Source: Berberis thunbergii (taxonomy: Eukaryota > Streptophyta > Magnoliopsida > Ranunculales > Berberidaceae). From it: 64,000 bases of DNA. Below are positions 1-10,989 of the stretch, one piece after another (the stretch's first letter is position 1; every line of letters begins with the position of its first letter). The stretch spans positions 310,001 to 374,000 of the forward strand of contig QNQO01000674.1 in assembly GCA_003290165.1 (NCBI GenBank), written 5' to 3'. The notes beneath the pieces were generated by a model that searched no databases, was not told the DNA's origin, and saw only the letters and a list, made by a program, of their open reading frames with translations. The translations under genes were made by a program, and so were the position numbers.

Positions 1-212
1 TTATGTAAGAACAGACTAATTTTTGTGAAGATGATCTTCATTGTGGAGAAACCATCATATTAAAAAAAATAAGCCGAAACTCTACTACTTGTGGGCAACA
101 TACAACATAAAAGAGATAAGTCTTTGGTTTGACAAGCATTGATGCAGTTGGTGCTTTGATCAATCTGAAAGGAAATGTAGAAAACATGCAAACTGAAGTC
201 TTTAAGGGAAAA

Positions 213-920
213 TTACTTGGATATGCTCGTCAGGACTTGAACCTAAAAGAACAAACTGCCCTCCTAGCTCCATTGTTCGAAATATTGCATGCCTAATGAG
301 ATGGACACCCTTCTGTGGAACCAACCTTGTTATGCACTCAACCTAGTTCAGCATACATCAAAGAATTCAAGTAAGAAGTATGAACATAGTGAAAATTTAA
401 GAATGATCAACTACTTATCCACTATTAAGAAGCAGCAAAAAAGTTGCATTAAGAATACATTCATGAACAAGATTCAATCCATGAAAAACCCACACTGGTA
501 GAAAAGTTATCTATATAAAAATACAGAAACTTTATCTAAAAGTTAGATTGTAGGCCTTGTCTCTGACATACATAACCTGCTCTTATGGATGTTTACAAAC
601 ACTTTCCTATGCTTGGTCAGTGTTGATCATCGTGATATGATGCTCAACCTCGTGACAGAATCATGAGGTTTTATCTCACGGTGTCGGTCACTGATCAGTG
701 ATCACTGATTGGCTGATATGAAAAAAGTATGAGAAAGGCGTAAAGTGATTACCAGTGGCTGCCCAGAGTTGGCAGAGGAGAGTTCTAAATTCTTACATTA
801 TATTGAACTTCAAGAGAAGTATCAGTAGAAGGATCCCATGCCTCAGTATCAATTCCATTGAGAACTCCACAAAACTTTTTGGAGAAAGAATTCAGAGTTG
901 CGTAAAGGCCTTTTCCACCC
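213..920 (-). pseudogene. Starch synthase (SS4-like) fragment, two exons
   Basis: Two neighbouring exons of a GT5-family soluble starch synthase, which extends alpha-1,4-glucan from ADP-glucose in plastids. The first (797-920, minus) reads GLYATLNSFSKKFCGVLNGI and then DTEAWDPSTD, a conserved glycosyltransferase segment, and ends at a good donor (GTAAGA). The second (about 213-345) reads ITRLVPQKGVHLIRHAIFRT followed by a GGQFVLLGS block, the start of the C-terminal nucleotide-sugar-binding half. The order and the intron between them match an ordinary starch synthase gene, so capture was from genomic DNA. The N-terminal part and the rest of the catalytic domain are not visible, so it cannot encode an active enzyme. 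The SS4-like assignment is from recall of class-specific sequence. Confidence 0.78.
345..796. other. Intron-like sequence between starch synthase exons
   Basis: AT-rich sequence between the two starch-synthase exons, consistent with the retained intron. A short palindromic run (CACTGATCAGTGATCACTG near 690-710) is the only local structure seen. No coding signal. Confidence 0.4.
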
Positions 921-1589
921 TTCAAAATAAAAAACAAAAAAATAAAATAAATTAACTAGAACATTTAAAAGAAAAATGAATTTCAAGGGAAGCAGTTTTA
1001 GCCAACAGTTGCCCTGTGTTTGAGCGCCAATAACAAGCTATAAAACTTTAGCTGTGTACAAATAAGCGATAAAGTTATTCTGATGAGTATGTTTGGAACA
1101 AAACTACAAAAGATAGCCATGAAAAATCATGTAATTAAAAAAATGACCACATACGCACCTATAAGGAATCCAACAAGAGGGATTGGTTCTAACAGTTACT
1201 CAATTTTCTCAAGTCTTTGCCTGCAATTTTTATTTATTTTCTTATGTAAGCCAAGATTAGGATAAATGCAATGCATAACTTTTAAATTGACTTAAAAACA
1301 CATATCATTACCGGATACACTTGCTAAAGAATGGATCTCTCATGAGATAAAATGACAAGAGCATCTTTCGCCTCTTTACCTATCAACAAGAGATGAGAGC
1401 ATATTTAGCAAATTCAATGTGTTTTCATAATTGTTGAGAGAAAATTCTAATCCATTGTAATACCCAATGAGGACAGTGGGTTTTCAGAAAACTCAATTGA
1501 TGAGATCAATAATGATAACCCATATTGGGATCAGAGGGTTTAAATGTATGACCATGTGAAGCCAAAGAAGACTAACCTCATTTTCTCTG
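921..1589. other. No recognisable gene
   Basis: AT-rich sequence between captured fragments. Short minus-strand stretches around 1150-1200 and 1320-1420 look faintly coding, but I could not assign them to any family. Confidence 0.3.
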
Positions 1590-2013
1590 AGGTTGAAAGA
1601 GGGAAATGTCCATCAGATCTACCATGACCTAACAATTAACAAAGGAAACAGACCCCTTCAACCACTGAAGCTGCAAGAACAACAGCACCATGAGCATAGA
1701 AAATCTTAAAGTTCTGGCCATTTCAATCATTATATGACCAAATCCATAATAAATAAACACCTTTTATATTACTTGGAGGTTCCACTCTCATAGCTTGATG
1801 GAGTTGTAGCCTGCTCAACCATGTTGGATCAGATATCAGCCTACGGTTCTCTCCAAATCTGTTCAATGAAGACAATCCCCTTCCTTCAAGATTCTGTGGG
1901 TTACGTCCATAATGATTATGCAAGTAACCAAGCACATGGTGCACACCAGGTTTAGGAAAACCGCCTATTCTATGCTGGGAATCTGAGGCTTTAGAATCCT
2001 CTGGTACATTCAA
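1590..2013 (-). pseudogene. Unrecognised two-exon coding fragment
   Basis: An open minus-strand stretch from about 2013 to 1768 reads smoothly, with segments such as GGFPKPGVHHVLGYLHNHYG and GENRRLISDPTWLSRLQLHQ. It ends at a GT donor. About 130 bp downstream an AG acceptor opens a second short open stretch (about 1640-1592) starting HGRSDGHFPLSTSEKM that continues the frame. The sequence has the look of real plant protein rather than a chance ORF, and it lies in the same orientation and setting as the other captured fragments. I do not recognise the family and assign no function. Confidence 0.4.
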
Positions 2014-2560
2014 TTTCTCCCCTCCCTGCTAAAGCATCTTGTATCCACTATCTCACAACAGAGCTAGCCTAACTTAGTACCTGAATCAAACCAAAATACC
2101 AAAACACCTTTTATTTCTGTATCTTTCTCATGTCCGTTTTTTTTATTGTTTCTTTTGTCAAACCAAAACACATATCTCAGAGATTTATTCTTCCCTTTCT
2201 TGTTAATCAAATTGACTACCACTTCTAATTTATTAAACCTTTGGAAGATAAAACATCAACATTTGCAGAGGAGCAAGATATTAGGTTCTCTTTTGCTATC
2301 AACGCTAATTACTAGAAAGTTGACAAGTTCATGAATTAGTAAAAAAGCAATTCACCATTAGCTAGGCAGAGTTCTGGCCAGAATCTTAACCTTCCTTTAA
2401 ATTATTTATTGCAAACTACAAATACAAAACACCTGAATATAAGCTTTTCTAGCACAGGTTGCTTTGTAATTTCATATCAGGAGGGTCATCTGGGAATCCA
2501 ATGAGAACAGTAAGGTTGGTGGGGAAGATAATTATATATATGCAATAGGGTAGGTTAACC
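2014..2560. other. No recognisable gene
   Basis: AT-rich non-coding sequence between a captured fragment and the hAT insertion. No coding, RNA or repeat signal beyond short A/T runs. Confidence 0.3.
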
Positions 2561-3299
2561 CAGTGTTCTAAAAATCGGTTTAGGCGGCCGCCTAGGTGCT
2601 AGAAGGTGGAAAACCGCCCAGATTAATGCCTGGGCGGCTGTCTGGGCGGTCTGGGTGGTCTAGGCGGGTCTAGGCGGGTTTGGGCGGGGTCTAGGCGGGC
2701 TAGGCGGGTCTGGGCGGCCTAGGCGGGGTCTAGGCGGTCTGGGAGATTTTTTATTTTTTTTATTTTTTTATTTTTTAATAAGGTTGATTGTGTTCTTATT
2801 TTATTTTTCTTTCTCATTTTTTTAGAAATAAACTATTTAATTGTTTTTTTAGAAAATCTCGGGAATGGACTTTGATGATGATAATGATGATATGTCTAAA
2901 TGTAGCGAAGGATGATTACTTAATGGAATTTTCAAAGGATCTGCCGGTACCAATTTTACTAATGTAGATTTTATCAAACATAACTGAGATTATTCATGCA
3001 ATTTGAAGAAAAATAAAAGAGTACACAAATTCAAATTTATATAAAGTACCCATCATGACCAACTTCAGTCATTTGAGTTTTAATAAATTTTGTTCACGAT
3101 TGTTAATTTTTCATGTTTTTAAATTTTGCATATATATTGACATTAAATTGGATGTAATTGATAAGGTATTATGCTTAACTTTTGTAAATTATTAAAGTTA
3201 TAATACAAAACCTAAGACTGCCTAGGCACCCGCCTAGGCCCCTGGGCGCTAGGCACCTGCTCGCCGCCCGCCCAGCGCCTAGCGATTTTTAGAACACTG
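2561..3299. mobile_element. Non-autonomous hAT-type element, copy 1 (739 bp)
   Basis: Bounded by a 17-bp perfect terminal inverted repeat, CAGTGTTCTAAAAATCG at the left and its reverse complement at the right. It is flanked by a perfect 8-bp target-site duplication GGTTAACC (2553-2560 and 3300-3307). CAGTG termini plus an 8-bp duplication are the hAT signature. Both subterminal regions are GC-rich arrays of GGCGGTCTAGGCGG-like units, unlike the AT-rich middle. There is no transposase. Near 2862-2898 it contains a stretch matching the 3' tail of the RTE LINE seen at 13 kb (GGGAATGG-CTTTGATGATGAT). A near-identical copy sits at 56074-56818. Confidence 0.92.
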
Positions 3300-3711
3300 G
3301 GTTAACCAATAATTGCCTGGAAGCAAAAAACAGTTGCAATAAGGTTGCTACTTATTTGACCATTGGCAACAAAGTATATCTACATAACTAGCTAAAAGAC
3401 TAAGTGTTTCCAATTTCTAGCAAAAGACGACACTGTCCTTTTCATCTCTCACTATCAACCCTTATCCTAATCTTTTGACATAATCATTAGATTAACACTA
3501 TCATGAAACATGCATCTCTTAATCACCAACCACTTCCATGTATCATGATTTCATATTGTCGTATGTTAAACTGATGTGGCATACATACCTGGAACTCTAC
3601 TTTTAGTACTTTTCAGCCCAAGCAGTCAGCTCCCAGCAACCTGGACAGCACCAACGCAAGATCTGTTTCGCAGCATATCAAGAAGAATTTTGACAAAAGA
3701 GTTTCACGTAC

Positions 3712-4627
3712 CTTTCTGTTGTGTTTCATCAAGCGGGCTGGTAGTATTATTCCTCCTCTCGTCAACAGTAAGGTCCACTTTAGACAGAGCCGCCACAGAT
3801 GCTTGAGCTGCGGCTTCTGCAACCTCTGAGCCCACCATGGCCAACAAGAATGCAACCTGAGAAATCTAATAAATGTAAAAAAATTAATATTTGCAAAATA
3901 GATACATTGAGATGCATCATGTAAAAGTGATGGAAATGACCCAATCACTGGGAAAGTCCATCATGATCAAATAAAAAGACAAAATACCAGCTGATGACAA
4001 TCAAGGCATGGCCAAGTTGTGTATATATATAAAGGTAATATGTTGATAATTATGTTACTTTGGGACAAAATTGACATGCGTCCAAGGTTGTGATAACCAA
4101 AATTGTCAAGGCATTTCATGTTGGTTAGGGTTATCCATTTAGGGTGTGTTTGGTTACGGAATTCAATTCCATGGAGGGACCATTTGTGTTTAAAGACAAA
4201 TTTGATAACCTATACAGATTACAGACAAAAGCAAGCATCATATATACTACTGGTAGATATGGTGATTAACATGGAGAATGTATACAAACTTCCCAAAGGC
4301 TCTCTGAAACTTAGGAGGGTATCGAGATGGCATAATAATAATTATTAGAAGAGAAGACAAACATTCAATCAAAGACTGAGAAACCACTGAACAAATTAAT
4401 TTCTCCAGAACCAATTTCATACCTGCGCCATAATAGGGTTGCTTGCATCAGAAAATGAGGTCAAATGCCTCTTCTTTGCTAGGGATGACAGAAAAGCATC
4501 CTCCTATTTAGTTTCAGCATCACCATGGTTCTTGGTCTGAGAGTACTTATCAACCTCCTCAGAGTCGGGATGACATACAAACTGTTCTCCAAACGAGCAC
4601 ACATCACCTTGTTCAACATTGGACTGA
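3712..4627 (-). pseudogene. SWI3-like chromatin-remodelling subunit fragment
   Basis: Two minus-strand exons. Exon one (about 4423-4627) reads VEQGDVCSFGEQFVCHPDSE and, further on, FLSSLAKKRHLTSFSDASNP; it contains an in-frame TAG near 4470. It ends at a GT donor at 4422. Exon two (3712-3856) starts after an AG acceptor and reads VAFLLAMVGSEVAEAAAQAS followed by VAALSKVDL. The run NPIMAQ-VAFLLAMVG-VAEAAAQASVAALS resembles the region after the SANT domain of SWI3/SMARCC subunits (NPVM-VAFLASVV-AAAKSALEEFS in recalled animal homologues). These proteins scaffold SWI/SNF chromatin remodellers. With the stop and without the SWIRM and SANT domains, this piece is not functional. Which SWI3 subclass it derives from is uncertain. 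Confidence 0.55.
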
Positions 4628-4749
4628 ACACATCACCTGGTAACAAGTATATTTGTCAAAAGAAGGATTTCTTTACTGGGAAGAACACATCCCCAAATCT
4701 GAAGAACTCTTTACAATCACTGAGTAAAAATACTGTAAACAAACCTCTG

Positions 4750-4812
4750 ACAATGATAGATTAAAATCTTCCCTTATAGCAGTTTGAGTAGGCGATGAAT
4801 AACCCGCCTACA
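4750..4812 (-). pseudogene. ERD6-like sugar transporter exon fragment
   Basis: A short minus-strand exon-like piece reading GYSSPTQTAIREDFNLSLSE. This matches the loop after the first membrane segment of ERD6-like monosaccharide transporters (vacuolar major-facilitator proteins), where GYSSP-Q-I--DL-LS is conserved. Only about 20 codons are present, so the assignment rests on one conserved block. It lies directly upstream, in minus-strand sense, of the SWI3-like piece and in the same orientation, as expected for a concatenated capture. Confidence 0.5.
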
Positions 4813-6349
4813 AAATCAATAACGAAGCTCAGAAAAGCAACACAGAACACCAAACATCAACATTTGAAAACACTAGATTATGGAGGCAAAGAGATCAGTT
4901 GAAGACTGGTCACTTACACAACTCTAAGAATTATATGACACAGTACTGCAAGGTCAAACTGACAAGCAACATGTTGACATCCAATTTAAGTAACATAAAA
5001 TTCATAGATTTGTACCGAGAGAATTGCTTCCATAGAGGAGATCGATTCATACTCAACAAATCCAAAGAAGAAACCCTGTTTATGTGCAGATAGTAACACA
5101 GAATAAATGCCATCATAGGGAAATGTAAGCCTGAAGAGAATATTATGGAGCTAAAAGTAAATCATACCTTGTTACTTCTGACTTGTACACCAATAGCAAC
5201 ATGTTAAACTTGATATGATTAATCTACATGAAGGAACATGTTAAGACACTAATTCTTACCGAAGCTTTGTCGAATGTGCTTTGTCCCACACCAATAGCAA
5301 ATACGGGAAGACCCTGTCAAAAAAGAGAAAAGAAAAACTTAATTTTAGGAGCATTTGCCTATTCTCTTTCCATTGAAACACATTAAGAATGATTTAGCAG
5401 GAATATGAGAGTAAAGTAGAAGCCTAGATGAAATATAACCGCTAAAAGCTAAACCAAAAGGCTTCAAACAGAATATACCAGACACGTATTTCAAATTGCT
5501 CTAGTTAACATATAGAGCCACATATATCTAAGACTGCTATGCTCTAGAAGAATAACAAACCCAAATGATTCTTTTTGTTTAACTATGAGATATTTTAATC
5601 TCTGATCCAATTTTTAGTTCCAAATCCTATTTTAGCCATATTAAGTATATGCAAAATCAAATTCAAAATTAACTTCTTGATAAATATTTATGTTGATGCC
5701 AAAGCTATTGACACATTGGGATACATACTTCCATTGATGCCAAAGTTATTTGCCTAGACATGATAAGATAATGGGAAACACGTGTACTAGAAGAATGAAA
5801 AATCGAGTAAAAAGTCATCTTCATCTAGAAGAATGATTTAAAATTGCTATCTAATGAATGATATCTAAAAGAAAAGAGAAGGAAACATTTAAACAAATAA
5901 TCTTTAAAAGGAACATAAAGCAATTGCTATCTTAGATAGTCATCTAAGATTCTAAGTCTGCTGCAAATGCAATAAAATAAATAGGCTGGACGAAGCAGAA
6001 ATATGCCAAAATAATCCCTAAAAGTACAAATATGAGGATGAGAGCTGACCTGTTTTGAGTAACCCGATAATCCTATTAGTTGTGAATCACGCACAGCTCT
6101 GTAGAAATATGAGGATGAGAGTAACCTGTTTTGAGGATGAGAGCTGACCTGTATTCAACATGCACTGTTGTGAAGGGCTCTGTTTCATGCATGGACTGTG
6201 CTCAGCATCAAGACCTGAACATTCATGGCAAGGGTTTCGATGAGAAGCCAACAAAGTAGTCTACAATACTCTTAAGATATCAAAACCAAATAAATGGCTC
6301 CATTATATTGTGTTCATTAACCCGGAATGAAAGCATTCTGCAAATACGT
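4813..6349. other. Mostly non-coding; two unassigned exon-like pieces
   Basis: Two short minus-strand open stretches with plausible splice borders are seen: about 6055-6105 (AVRDSQLIGLSGYSKQ) and about 5258-5318 (GLPVFAIGVGQSTFDKAS, followed by GTAAG). They look like captured exons but I cannot name the family. The rest is AT-rich with no signal I can support. Confidence 0.35.
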
Positions 6350-6990
6350 ACCCCTGGAAACCCAAGCTCATATAGCCCAAATCCAGCTAGAGCTACCAAA
6401 GGAACAGCTGAAAGTGGACTTAGAAACCTGGAAATAGAAAAATTAAAAGATAAAATCAATAACTTTATGTAGTCTCATTATCATTCAACAGTTTCAAATT
6501 TTGCTGCTATAGGCAATGAAATTTAAGTAATACTCAGGGTTAAGTTTAACAAATATGCGTTAAAGGATCAACCAAAATGATTTTCCAGTTTCTCAGATTC
6601 TAATCCATGATCAAGGTTATAAACAACCCGAGTAACATTACGCCAAAGACCACTGAAGCCAATGAAAATCTGAAGAGCTGAAGCAACAATAAGAGCTCCT
6701 TGAATTCCACGCATGATCTTCTTGAATTTCTGTATAAACACAAACAGAACTAACGTTACTGATCATGTTAAGAAAAAACCTTAAGGAAGAGGGAGCAGGT
6801 CAGAAAACCTCATGAGGATCCAAAACATTACTGTATCGGCCAGCCAAAATTATTGAAATGGTAGGTGCCACAAAGGTATAAGATCCTCCAATGACGGCAG
6901 GTAGCCTGGTCCCAAAGAATGATTGCGTCAGAGTGTTCAAACCAGCAACAAACAGTAATGTCTGGATAACTTTCGCTTTCTCATCCTGAG
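6350..6990 (-). pseudogene. Nucleobase-ascorbate transporter (NAT) fragment, three exons
   Basis: Three consecutive minus-strand exons of a plant NAT/xanthine-uracil permease. Exon one (about 6811-6990) reads EKAKVIQTLLFVAGLNTLTQ and then FFGTRLPAVIGGSYTFVAPT, a hallmark of the family. Exon two (about 6600-6733) reads KIMRGIQGALIVASALQIFI and GFSGLWRNV. Exon three (about 6350-6432) reads FLSPLSAVPLVALAGFGLYE and LGFPG. These correspond to early transmembrane segments of the 12-14-segment plasma-membrane carrier. Exon order and introns follow the host gene. The substrate-binding QH motif region and the second half are absent, so it cannot transport. Confidence 0.85.
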
Positions 6991-7077
6991 AATATGAAAT
7001 GCATGGATTACCAAACAGCTAAGTTGATCAAACATTCAACATTTTTAACATAAAATCTTATTATACTTCCACACTCA

Positions 7078-7142
7078 CATTCTCCAAACCAAGACCTTGT
7101 GTGGATAGGGCCCTTCCCGTTGCAATAAGGGCGGCATCAACC
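7078..7142 (-). pseudogene. Lipoamide dehydrogenase (plastidial type) exon fragment
   Basis: A single short minus-strand exon reading VDAALIATGRALSTQGLGLE and ending ENV. The conserved ATGRAP-T-GLGLEN block closes the FAD-binding half of dihydrolipoamide dehydrogenase, the E3 component of plastid pyruvate dehydrogenase. The usual proline after GRA is replaced by leucine. It sits immediately before the NAT exons in minus-strand sense. Only about 22 codons remain. Confidence 0.6.
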
Positions 7143-7424
7143 TGCATCAACACCTTGTTATGATTACAGTAACTATAGCAATAAAACATGTCTGTGTTTG
7201 ATTTTACATGGAGATTGCATGAAAAAAAAATAGTTTGTTTTGAATATATATGTATCCATGAAGAGAATCGGATTCTTCCTTCTTGTGGACTTCAAAAAAT
7301 TCCAATGTGTGCAAGTCCTTTTAAATTTTCTAAGTTATATGAATATTATAAGATAGCAGCCTCATATTTATTTAGGGGGAGAGAGTTATTGTAACCATTA
7401 TATTTAGGGACTTTATGAATTATT

Positions 7425-8062
7425 ACCAAACGTCCATGAGATACAACATAAACTTGATCGACAGCACAGCCTTGTTCAAGGATAACTTCACCAGGAAGAA
7501 AAAACTCTTCATTCAACTTCATAACCTGTATAAATATTCCAGAGATTGTAGTTAGTGACCGCAACACAACCCATATGAGTCTTTCCAAGTGTTGTTGTGA
7601 GATGCATACCATCTGATTTAGGAACTCATCTGAGCATCCATTGAAAAGAGGGACTTGTCGAATTGTCTCAACATATAATATCTGAGAAATCTGCATCCAA
7701 GGTTCACAACAATTAGTACTGAAAAGATGTGTCAGAAGGTCAGCTCTGTAATGTTACATATACCCCTTATCACAAGTAATATATCAGTTTGTCATTATAT
7801 ATTACTTCTCAAAATTAGCTAAAAGGTTTCGTAATGGTATGTTACTAGAAAAATGGACTCAAAATTTCGACAGAGTATTAAACACATGAAGACATTGATT
7901 ATTATTTAGAAGAAACTCCTAGAATTGAAATTTGATAGAAGTAAACACAATAACCAAATAGAAGTTAGTACCTTGGACCGGATAGCTACTGGTATGTCCT
8001 CAAGAATTCTAGCTTTGATGTAACTACTCTCATACTGTAACCTCAGATGACTTGTTACTTGG
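7425..8062 (-). pseudogene. SKOR/GORK-type K+ channel fragment (linker and CNBD start)
   Basis: Three minus-strand pieces of a Shaker-type outward K+ channel. The first (about 7975-8062) reads QVTSHLRLQYESSYIKARIL then EDIPVAIRSK. The second (about 7612-7696) reads ISQILYVETIRQVPLFNGCS and DEFLNQMV. The third (about 7425-7525) reads LNEEFFLPGEVILEQGCAVD and QVYVVSHGRL. Together they cover the C-linker and the first strands of the cyclic-nucleotide-binding domain (GEVI-EQG-VVDQ-YFV in the family). These channels load K+ into xylem or release it from guard cells. The pore and voltage sensor are absent, so the piece is inert. Confidence 0.75.
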
Positions 8063-8683
8063 GACCTGTGTCTATGAAGTGATGTCCAACTTCATAGATT
8101 TTCTTCACAAAAAAATTCCAAGTTGCAAACAACATCTCTGGCAAAACTTTGTTTTATTTTTGTTGTTACATATATTGGCAAGGCAGACTTGTCCAGCTAG
8201 AAAATACATTGTTGATAATTATCACCTATAAATCTTCCCTTTGTCATCTTGTTGTTTTCAACATGTTTAAAATTCTACCCAATTGAACAGTCTTCTCACA
8301 TTACACAACAACCATATAATTATGTGTAGTTTTCAGAGTGGTACTAGATCTTCCCTAGTCAATGGGGCATTTTGGTTTTCTCAGAACTTGATTTTAATTC
8401 AACACTTCATTCAAGGCTGTCAAGTTTGAGGGGTTACTGTCATTTCTACATGTAGAACAGTATATTGAAATCAAAATAAACCTCAATTCCACACTTAGGT
8501 AGTGATGGAGGTGTAATAAAAAGAAAAAGAAAAAAATCCTCTAACATGGAAGATAAGAAAGGACACGAATATGAATGAAAGTTATTGAGACAATCTCTCT
8601 GCTGAAGGTAGTTTTTAATCAGAGAAAGAAAGAAGACATTTTATATTTTTGTTTGTTTGTTGAAGAAGATAGAATGCTTACCA
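8063..8683. other. No recognisable gene
   Basis: AT-rich, non-coding spacer between the channel and peroxidase fragments. No coding or repeat signal that I can support. Confidence 0.3.
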
Positions 8684-8885
8684 AGTGGACGAAATCTCTC
8701 GCTGCAATGGCAAGAATGTCTGCACAAGAAACAACTCCAGGGCACTTGCTCTCCACCAAGGACTTAGCCTTCCTTATGCTATCAAACACTTTCGCCTTTA
8801 AGTTCTTGTTATCGTGCGCATCCCTCTCTACCTGATACGGGCTTCCTGGCCTTGTTGATATCAAAATGGATGCATCGCAACCCTG
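8684..8885 (-). pseudogene. Class III peroxidase exon fragment
   Basis: One internal exon of a secreted plant haem peroxidase on the minus strand. It opens GCDASILISTRPGSPYQVER right after an AG acceptor and carries AKSLVESKCPGVVSCADILA then IAARD, ending at a GTAAG donor. GCDAS (calcium and disulfide site next to the distal histidine) and CPGVVSCADI are diagnostic. The distal and proximal haem-ligand histidines are encoded by neighbouring exons, which are not present here, so no active enzyme can be made. The exon itself is open, which suggests fairly recent capture. Confidence 0.85.
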
Positions 8886-9880
8886 CAATATAAATTCACA
8901 AAAAAAAATTCAGTTTTTTTTTCTGCTAAAATGCATCGTGGCAGACTTATGAACCAACATGCAGATAAAAACGGCATAAAAGCTTGAAAATATGCTACTT
9001 CTGTCACAACTGAACCACATGTACAATGTACATTCTAGCTACAGACCCAACAGAATATGCTAACACGAGAGCATAACTATCATCTAGGATGGTAAATTAC
9101 TTCGACAAAGCAATCATGGAAGAAGAGTCTAATTGTTGCAGGTGCAGAAATTGGTGCATTCATTAATGAGTTTCTGAGTAGTACGTAGCACTTGAGCTAC
9201 ATGTGCATAACACCAAGTTGCAATCATAACACGAAAAAAGTGATCAACTTCTTATTCAAAACCAATTTTTTTTTCAGAACAATTAACAAACACCACCGAA
9301 CTCCATCACTACATTCTAGCAGGCGTGTTTGTAAAAGTAGCATGCGAAAAATAGCACTCATCCTTTTTCTTTGGTGCAAATATTCCTACTCTTGAAATGG
9401 AAGAAAACAAGGTGCTCACTCACTCATTCACACCACTCACAGCACATGCACTGAAGAGGTGCTCTCACCATCATGAGCAGAGAATTACCTGAATGGTCCT
9501 GATTGATTGAGATGTTGTATGAAACAAGAAAGACAGAATTGCAGTTGACCAAGTGAGCACCCATTTGGAAAATTTGTTGTTTAGAGCACATACCACCACC
9601 AACAACAAAAGCTGTGAACCCCACATCCCTCTGTGTTGTGATATGCTCTCATGCACCACTTTTGTGTATGAATTGGTTGTGGATCTGAAAATTGCAACCA
9701 GAACATATCAATATTCTCAGTGACGGAGTCACAGTTGTTATAATGGGGTGCAGAGTAATGAGTCATAGAGGCCTATGAGCCCATAATTACACCTATTCCT
9801 GAAAAAAATACCACCAACACCTATTACACCTCTGGTTTGAGCTTCTTCATTTCCTTCAAGAGCTATAATGTTTGTGTACT
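8886..9880. other. No recognisable gene
   Basis: AT-rich sequence with several short chance ORFs in the 9424-9766 interval, none with a family resemblance I recognise. Confidence 0.3.
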
Positions 9881-10614
9881 TACAGAGAAATGGAACCCAA
9901 ACCAAACCAAGCAATAGAGAGACAGAGAAAGGGGTAATAGAGAAGGAGAAGAAGAAGACCTGGGGTGCTTTTTCAATTAACTCCTGCACATAGTTTTCGC
10001 CAAAACATCGATGCCCAGCAATAGCATCATAGACTTGGCGAATGAGGGAGACTGGCTTGGTCTTCTAATCACAAAAACAAACAACCCAAACAAGATCAAA
10101 TCACTTTCATACAAAAAAAAACCCCATTAAGCTTTAACCACTAAACAAGAACCCCAAAAAACCAAGGGTACAGATTGATCAATTTTACAAATTGAAGTAT
10201 ACCCAAATTCTAATTTTAAACAAAAAGCAATGCACAAAGCATGAAAACAAACATTCAGTGGAGAAAGAACAAGAGAGAGAGAGAGACAAGGACAAAACCT
10301 TTAAGCTTTCCACCCCTCTTCAACAACTTCTCCAAAATCTGAAACAAAGAACAACAATTAGAACAAAAATATTATACCCAAATAGTCCTAAAAAAATTAA
10401 AACTTGAAAATAAATAAAGAGAGAAGATCTAACCTTCTTTCCAGCACTTGGTTTGCATCTCTTCCAACATTCCAATTAACCCATTCGATCAAATCACCCA
10501 ATTTGCGACTTACAGGAAAAATGGAACCCAAACCAAACCAAACCAAGCAATAGAGAGACAGAGAAAGGGGTAATAGAGAAGGAGAAGAAGAAGACCTGGG
10601 GTGCCTTTTCAATT
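9881..10614. repeat. About 100-bp direct duplication (9881-9980 and 10510-10614)
   Basis: The tract running from CTTACAGAGAAATGGAACCC to the point GGGGTGC-TTTTTCAATT occurs twice in the same orientation about 630 bp apart, differing by a few bases and by one extra ACCAA unit in the second copy. In minus-strand sense both copies begin within codons for EKAPQ and run into pyrimidine-rich sequence (CTTCTTCTTCTCC), so an exon-intron border appears to have been duplicated within element A. Confidence 0.7.
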
Positions 10615-10721
10615 CCTCTGAAATTGGATGAGGATGCGAGAACCCTAGAGGAGAACCGATTGAAGGCTGCGAAGGAGGAGGAGGATCTCGAAGCTCGAAT
10701 GGCTAGATGGCCAAACCCCAT
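9958..10721 (-). pseudogene. Unrecognised fragments: transit-peptide-like start and a downstream exon
   Basis: An ATG at 10721 (minus) opens MGFGHLAIRASRSSSSFAAF and continues with a serine/arginine-rich, acid-free stretch through NRFSSRVLASSSNF, the composition of an organelle transit peptide. Another piece at about 9958-10067 reads PVSLIRQVYDAIAGHRCFGE and ends NYVQELIEKAPQ. I do not recognise either protein. The opposite strand of the first piece is also open and acidic (LEENRLKAAKEEEDLEARMA), so strand choice there is uncertain. The same orientation as the other captured fragments favours minus. Confidence 0.35.
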
Positions 10722-10864
10722 CGTGTTTTGTTGCTTGTACAAACACAGACACTGCACTATAGCCACGGTTGTTTGGGTTGCTCGACTTCTCCCTCTCTTT
10801 TTCCTTCTCCTTCTCCCTCTCTCTTTCCCTCTCCTTGAAATTTTAGGGTTTTTTTCGCAAAGGG

Positions 10865-10940
10865 TTGAAAAGGGGGAGATGGAGCGGGAGATGGAGAAGC
10901 AAAGGCTTGAAAAGGGGGAGATGGAGCGGGAACGCGGGAA
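10865..10940. repeat. Short tandem repeat, GAGATGGAGCGGGA-type
   Basis: The unit TTGAAAAGGGGGAGATGGAG occurs twice about 43 bp apart, with further GAGATGGAG and CGCGGGAA half-copies. It is purine-rich on the plus strand, like the right-end tracts of elements B and C. Confidence 0.6.
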
Positions 10941-10989
10941 CGCGGGAAGCAATTTTTTTCCCAAAATTTCGCCCGCGAGAAATCAACTT

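Noticed and set aside
4140..4185. Start of a Tourist/Harbinger MITE (GGGTGTGTTTGGTTACGGAA)
   Set aside because: Only one end resembles such elements; no second terminus or duplication was found.
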